Source: Stercoripulliclostridium_A sp045535235 (GTDB taxonomy: Bacteria > Bacillota > Clostridia > Christensenellales > DTU072). Taken from it: DNA of 18,628 nucleotides. This document shows, one piece after another, positions 15,878-18,628 of the stretch (position 1 is its first letter; each line of letters starts with the position of its first letter). The stretch spans positions 1-18,628 of the forward strand of contig JAZSLG010000040.1 of NCBI GenBank assembly GCA_045535235.1, given 5' to 3'. The notes beneath the pieces are model-generated. The model ran no database searches and was not told the DNA's origin. It was given only the letters and a program-made list of their open reading frames with translations. Made by a program: the position numbers and the translations under genes.

Positions 15878-15907
15878 AAAAAAGCATCGCTTATTGCGAT
15901 GCTTTTT
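15878..15907 (-). terminator. Rho-independent terminator of rpsU (likely bidirectional)
   Basis: GCATCGC (15884-15890) and GCGATGC (15896-15902) pair around a 5-base loop, extended by A-T pairs on both sides. Read on the - strand the stem ends in six T after rpsU, 15 bases past its stop. On the + strand it ends in five T, so it can also back up the convergent operon's terminator. Confidence 0.92.
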
Positions 15908-15922
15908 CGATTGAAGTACTAA

Positions 15923-16099
15923 TTATTTGTACATTCTCTTACGTGCAGCTTCTGCTTTCTTTTTGCGACGTACGCTGGGCTTTTCGTAAGCTTCTTTACG
16001 ACGAAGGTCACCGATAATGCCGTCGTTAGCACACTTTTTCTTCCATCTACGAATAGCGGAATCAAGGTTTTCATTTTCCTTTACGATAACAGTTGACAT
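15923..16099 (-). CDS. rpsU: 30S ribosomal protein bS21
   Basis: Small basic protein of the 30S platform near the anti-Shine-Dalgarno end of 16S rRNA, important for initiation. I use the ATG at 16099 (MSTVIVKENENLDSAIRRW), giving 58 residues, the normal bS21 size. A GTG nine bases upstream also lies in frame but is embedded in the ribosome binding site AGGAGGTG (complement of 16106-16113), whose spacing of 8 bases fits the ATG. RRKEAYEKPSVRRKKKAEA near the C-terminus is typical. The gene is on the opposite strand to everything else in the window, with its own promoter and terminator, so it is monocistronic. In many Firmicutes rpsU follows the dnaJ-prmA-rsmE-mtaB run in the same direction, and in E. 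coli it heads the dnaG-rpoD operon; here it touches both neighbourhoods but is inverted. Confidence 0.97.
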   Translation of the reverse strand: MSTVIVKENENLDSAIRRWKKKCANDGIIGDLRRKEAYEKPSVRRKKKAEAARKRMYK

Positions 16100-16133
16100 T
16101 AATTTCACCTCCTCGTTTATTTTTTCCTAATAA

Positions 16134-16162
16134 ATAATACTAGATTACTAAGTTTTTGTCAA
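16134..16162 (-). promoter_or_regulatory. Sigma-A promoter of rpsU
   Basis: On the - strand, TTGACA (complement of 16157-16162) and TATTAT (complement of 16134-16139) are separated by exactly 17 bases. The start of transcription would fall near 16127, about 28 bases before the rpsU ATG, leaving a short leader that contains the AGGAGG ribosome binding site. Confidence 0.85.
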
Positions 16163-16216
16163 TTAATAATTATAAAAAATTATTTTATTTGTCTATTTTT
16201 GTTATAATTTGTCAAT

Positions 16217-16249
16217 TTGGCAATGGAATAGCAATCATGGTTTTATAAT
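16217..16249 (+). promoter_or_regulatory. Possible promoter for the small gene and dnaG-rpoD
   Basis: A perfect TATAAT at 16244-16249 lies 35 bases before the ATG at 16284. The best -35 is TTGGCA at 16217-16222, but the spacer is 21 bases, longer than usual. An alternative -10, TTTTAT at 16241-16246, would give 18. A second TATAAT at 16203-16208 has no recognisable -35. A promoter is needed somewhere in 16165-16283 because the region diverges from rpsU; the exact site is uncertain. Confidence 0.35.
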
Positions 16250-16283
16250 CTAATCATACTTTAATTTTATTTAGGAGCATAAT

Positions 16284-16613
16284 ATGGAAAGAAAATCAAG
16301 AAATCAAATTTTAAAAGAGGTTAAAGAAAGACTTACAACGGGAAATTATTCAGAAATACACAAGCTACGTTCCATTAATACTACTGACAAAATAGTTATA
16401 CTTGGAAACAAAAGGCTAAATGAAAAAGATATTTACGATTATTATGAGAAAATAATAGATATGCAACAAAATGATGAAAATGAATTTAAAGCTATTGGAA
16501 TTTTGGTAGATAATAACGTTTTCTTAAATATGAATGAAACAGAGAAGCAAAGATATATTTTGGATTTATCAAAGTTATATTTATCATTAAGGCAAGAAAT
16601 ATTATTAAAATAA
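16284..16613 (+). CDS. Hypothetical 109-residue protein
   Basis: I do not recognise this protein. It is probably a real gene: it has TAGGAG 7 bases before the ATG, no competing frame, and shares the local codon habit (AAC before GTT in DNNVFL). It is rich in Lys, Glu, Asn and Ile, with no signal peptide, membrane segment, or cysteine/histidine metal motif. Predicted by eye, an N-terminal basic helix (about 1-20), a middle with KIVILGNKRLNEKDIYDYYEKII (about 36-58), and a C-terminal helix after NETEKQRYILDLSKLY. It is thus likely a small soluble alpha-helical protein. It lies between divergent rpsU and dnaG, 94 bases before dnaG, probably on the same transcript. It is more AT-rich than its neighbours. 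A role in replication or transcription would only be guilt by association. Confidence 0.75.
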   Translation: MERKSRNQILKEVKERLTTGNYSEIHKLRSINTTDKIVILGNKRLNEKDIYDYYEKIIDMQQNDENEFKAIGILVDNNVFLNMNETEKQRYILDLSKLYLSLRQEILLK

Positions 16614-16707
16614 ATATTAAAATATAATATATTTATTATATATTAAGGAAAAATAAGTAATACTTCGTATCATCAAAGGACGAATTTATAACACACTTAG
16701 AGGAAAA
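16614..16707 (+). other. AT-rich leader between the small gene and dnaG
   Basis: The first 35 bases are almost pure A/T and contain TATAAT at 16623-16628 and imperfect AT palindromes, but no recognisable -35. A 5-base inverted repeat TTCGT (16664-16668) / ACGAA (16680-16684) with an 11-base loop follows. AGAGGA just before 16708 is the dnaG ribosome binding site. A weak dnaG promoter could lie here; I cannot support one firmly. Confidence 0.4.
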
Positions 16708-18450
16708 ATGCCTAGATTTCCCGAAAAATGGCTGGATGAACTAAAATCCAAAATAGATATAGTTTCCATTCTTGGCAAATTTATGTATTTGCAGAGAAAA
16801 GGAAATAAATATTGGGCTTGCTGTCCTTTCCATAATGAAAAGACGGCTTCTTTTTGTGTGAACGCCGACGAACAATATTATCATTGTTTTGGTTGCGGAA
16901 AAAGCGGTAACGTTATTACCTTCCTGACTGAACACGAACGTATGTCTTATACGGAAGCCGTTGAATATCTTGCAAAAGAATATAATATGGAAGTCCCGGA
17001 AAATACCGACCCGGAATACGTTGAGCGTAAGGTTAAAAACGACAAATTGATTGCCGCCAATAAAGCCGCAGCCAGATATTTTTATTCCAATCTTTCTAAA
17101 CGAGAAGCCAAAGAAGCTATTGAGTATATGAATAATCGTAACATAAAGGCTGATACCAGAATTACTTTTGGTATGGGGTATTCTATTGATGGTTATGGTT
17201 TATTAAATACTCTTACGGCACAAGGATTTGGTAAACAAACCCTTATTTTAGCGGGATTAGTTAATGAAGATGGTTACGATCCTCTTGCAAAAAGGCTGAT
17301 TATTCCAATAATTAATGCTAAAGGACAGGTCATAGGCTTTGGTGGTAGGACTTTAATTAAGGATGCTAAGCCTAAGTATCGTAACACAAAGGCAACTGCT
17401 ATTTTTGACAAGCGTAAGAATTTGTATAATATCAATCTTTTTAAAAGAACTTTAGCTGAAGAAAAGCATTCATCCATTATTTTAATGGAAGGATATATGG
17501 ACGTTATTAGCCTTTATCAAGCTGGCATACATAACGTTGTTGCTTCTATGGGTACTTCTCTAACTATTGAACAATGTAACGAGATTAGAAAATACGTTAC
17601 TAGAGTTTACGTTTGTTTTGATGGAGATACCGCTGGACAAAGTGCTACTTGGCGCTCTCTTGATATGCTTGCAGGTGTTAATTTAGAAGTCCGTGTTATG
17701 AGTATGCCACAAGGATTGGACCCCGATGACTGTATCAATAAATATGGAGTAGACGGCTTTAATAAATTTGTAAAAGATGCGTTACCTTTAACGGAATTTA
17801 AGATACGTTCTTTGGAGTCTAGATGCGACGTTACTACTCTTGAGGGAAAAGAAAAATTTGCTTTATCAACTATACCCGTTCTTGCGTCACTAGAGCCGGT
17901 TTCACGCGAGGCTTATGCAAAATTGGTTTCGGAAATTAGTGGATTGAGCGTTGATAGTTTAATTACGCAAGTTGCAAAATTTTTAAGTGGAGAAACTATT
18001 GCTAAACCGGTAACCAACTTGAATGAGAAGAAAGAAAATAAAGTTTCTAGTGCGAACGTTAAAATGTGCAGATTCGTTTTAGCTTCTATGATAGAACTTA
18101 AGAGTTACGTTTATGCTAAAGACTTGAACGAGAGTATTTTTGAAGACGAAACTCATAAAAAAGTTTATCGATATATACTGTCTTGCATGGAAAAGAAAGT
18201 CCCACCTAAAAAAGGCGATTTATATGACATAGAGCTAGAAAATAAAGAGGAAATAGATGCTATTTTGGATTCCATATACAAAATCCAAACGGATTTACAA
18301 GCCGAACATTATAAAGCGTGTATGGAAAAACTTCTTCAAAATGCAAAGCAAAATAGAATTAATGCAATTTTTGAAGAGTTGAAAACAGCTTCTCCGGAAA
18401 AACAGATTGAACTAAAAGAGGAATTAAGAAAGTTAATATATAATAAATAA
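16708..18450 (+). CDS. dnaG: DNA primase DnaG
   Basis: Synthesises RNA primers for the replisome together with the replicative helicase. The 580 residues are near the usual 590-600. The N-terminal zinc-binding domain has C39, H42, C60 and C63 (CPFH...HCFGC). The primase core contains the catalytic N-terminal subdomain and a TOPRIM domain (about 253-340) with the acidic residues of LMEGYMDVISLYQAG and CFDGDTAGQSA; MGTSLT lies between them. The C-terminal 130 or so residues are the variable helicase-interacting domain, rich in Lys and Glu. The start follows AGAGGA. It is 25 bases upstream of the rpoD-like gene, giving the conserved dnaG-rpoD pair of the macromolecular synthesis operon. Confidence 0.97.
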   Translation: MPRFPEKWLDELKSKIDIVSILGKFMYLQRKGNKYWACCPFHNEKTASFCVNADEQYYHCFGCGKSGNVITFLTEHERMSYTEAVEYLAKEYNMEVPENTDPEYVERKVKNDKLIAANKAAARYFYSNLSKREAKEAIEYMNNRNIKADTRITFGMGYSIDGYGLLNTLTAQGFGKQTLILAGLVNEDGYDPLAKRLIIPIINAKGQVIGFGGRTLIKDAKPKYRNTKATAIFDKRKNLYNINLFKRTLAEEKHSSIILMEGYMDVISLYQAGIHNVVASMGTSLTIEQCNEIRKYVTRVYVCFDGDTAGQSATWRSLDMLAGVNLEVRVMSMPQGLDPDDCINKYGVDGFNKFVKDALPLTEFKIRSLESRCDVTTLEGKEKFALSTIPVLASLEPVSREAYAKLVSEISGLSVDSLITQVAKFLSGETIAKPVTNLNEKKENKVSSANVKMCRFVLASMIELKSYVYAKDLNESIFEDETHKKVYRYILSCMEKKVPPKKGDLYDIELENKEEIDAILDSIYKIQTDLQAEHYKACMEKLLQNAKQNRINAIFEELKTASPEKQIELKEELRKLIYNK

Positions 18451-18475
18451 CCAACCCACAAAGGAGGATGCATAA

Positions 18476-18628
18476 GTGTCTGAAAGAGAACAAAAACTCA
18501 AGGCAGAAGTGCAAAAAATCATTGATTCTTATAAGGGCAAAGACCTTAAAAGCGTCAACGAAGAAGAGTTGCTTAATAAGCTTGAAAAACTTGCTCTAGA
18601 ACCCCAAGATATTGAGAATATCTACAAA
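18476..18628 (+). CDS. rpoD: Probable primary sigma factor RpoD (SigA), N-terminal fragment
   Basis: Open from a GTG at 18476 to the window end: 51 codons, beginning with Ser-Glu-Arg-Glu-Gln after the start. The strong AAAGGAGG (18460-18467) is 8 bases from the GTG; an ATG at 18469 lies in another frame and is too close. The visible residues, including EEELLNKLEKLALEPQDIENIY, resemble the helical sigma region 1.1 that guards the DNA channel of free sigma. None of the diagnostic regions 2-4 is inside the window. The assignment therefore rests mainly on the position immediately after dnaG, the conserved order in most bacteria, plus this region 1.1 resemblance. Confidence 0.85.
   Translation, partial: MSEREQKLKAEVQKIIDSYKGKDLKSVNEEELLNKLEKLALEPQDIENIYK

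Noticed and set aside
16100..16108. GTG start for rpsU three codons upstream
   Set aside because: The GTG is part of the AGGAGGTG ribosome binding site, leaving no room for initiation; the ATG at 16099 has ideal spacing.
16664..16684. Inverted repeat TTCGT/ACGAA before dnaG as an operator or riboswitch
   Set aside because: Only five base pairs with an 11-base loop; expected by chance in such a region and no known motif.
18469..18475. ATG start for the gene after dnaG
   Set aside because: It is 1 base from the Shine-Dalgarno sequence and in a different frame that soon closes; the GTG at 18476 opens the sigma-like frame.
1..18628. Mobile elements, CRISPR arrays, tRNA/rRNA genes, defence or biosynthetic islands
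   Set aside because: No long repeats, transposase, integrase, CRISPR spacing pattern or RNA gene was seen; gene content is conserved housekeeping with uniform codon style.

Overview
This is an AT-rich, gene-dense stretch of bacterial chromosome, very probably from an uncultured Clostridia-like Firmicute (Bacillota). Four things point there: a DnaK that lacks the roughly 23-residue segment found in the nucleotide-binding domain of Gram-negative DnaK; an HrcA/CIRCE-controlled hrcA-grpE-dnaK-dnaJ operon preceded by lepA-hemW; the run prmA-rsmE-mtaB-HIT after dnaJ; and strong AGGAGG-type ribosome binding sites. I see no transposon, phage, CRISPR, tRNA or rRNA. All genes share one codon style, so nothing looks recently acquired.

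Layout. (1) Positions 1-5157, + strand: the 3' end of glyA, then nifS and nifU (a minimal Fe-S assembly pair), lepA (elongation factor 4) and hemW (radical-SAM heme chaperone). They are closely packed or overlapping and read as one transcript whose promoter lies outside the window. (2) Positions 5158-15824, + strand: a near-consensus sigma-A promoter with a CIRCE-type operator drives hrcA, grpE, dnaK, dnaJ, prmA, rsmE, mtaB, a HIT hydrolase and a 926-residue fused ABC transporter. No internal terminator is visible and the unit ends at a strong hairpin at 15828-15862. (3) Positions 15878-16162, - strand: rpsU, a single-gene unit with its own promoter and terminator, convergent with the heat-shock operon. 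(4) Positions 16284-18628, + strand: an unrecognised 109-residue protein, dnaG, and the first 51 codons of what is probably rpoD.

The genes are mostly translation and proteostasis housekeeping. HrcA senses chaperone capacity and controls DnaK/DnaJ/GrpE; PrmA, RsmE and MtaB modify ribosomal protein L11, 16S rRNA and tRNA; LepA acts on the ribosome; NifS/NifU could supply the clusters of HemW and MtaB. The dnaG-rpoD pair is the core of the macromolecular-synthesis operon, with rpsU inverted beside it.

I did not find a convincing new defence, mobile or biosynthetic system. The observations most worth following are: a very strong codon-context rule (NAC rather than NAT before valine GTN codons, 77 of 85 cases by hand count); a repeated, partly degenerate CIRCE array in the hrcA leader; the inclusion of a large ABC transporter in the heat-shock operon; the inverted rpsU between two clusters; and the unassigned small gene before dnaG.
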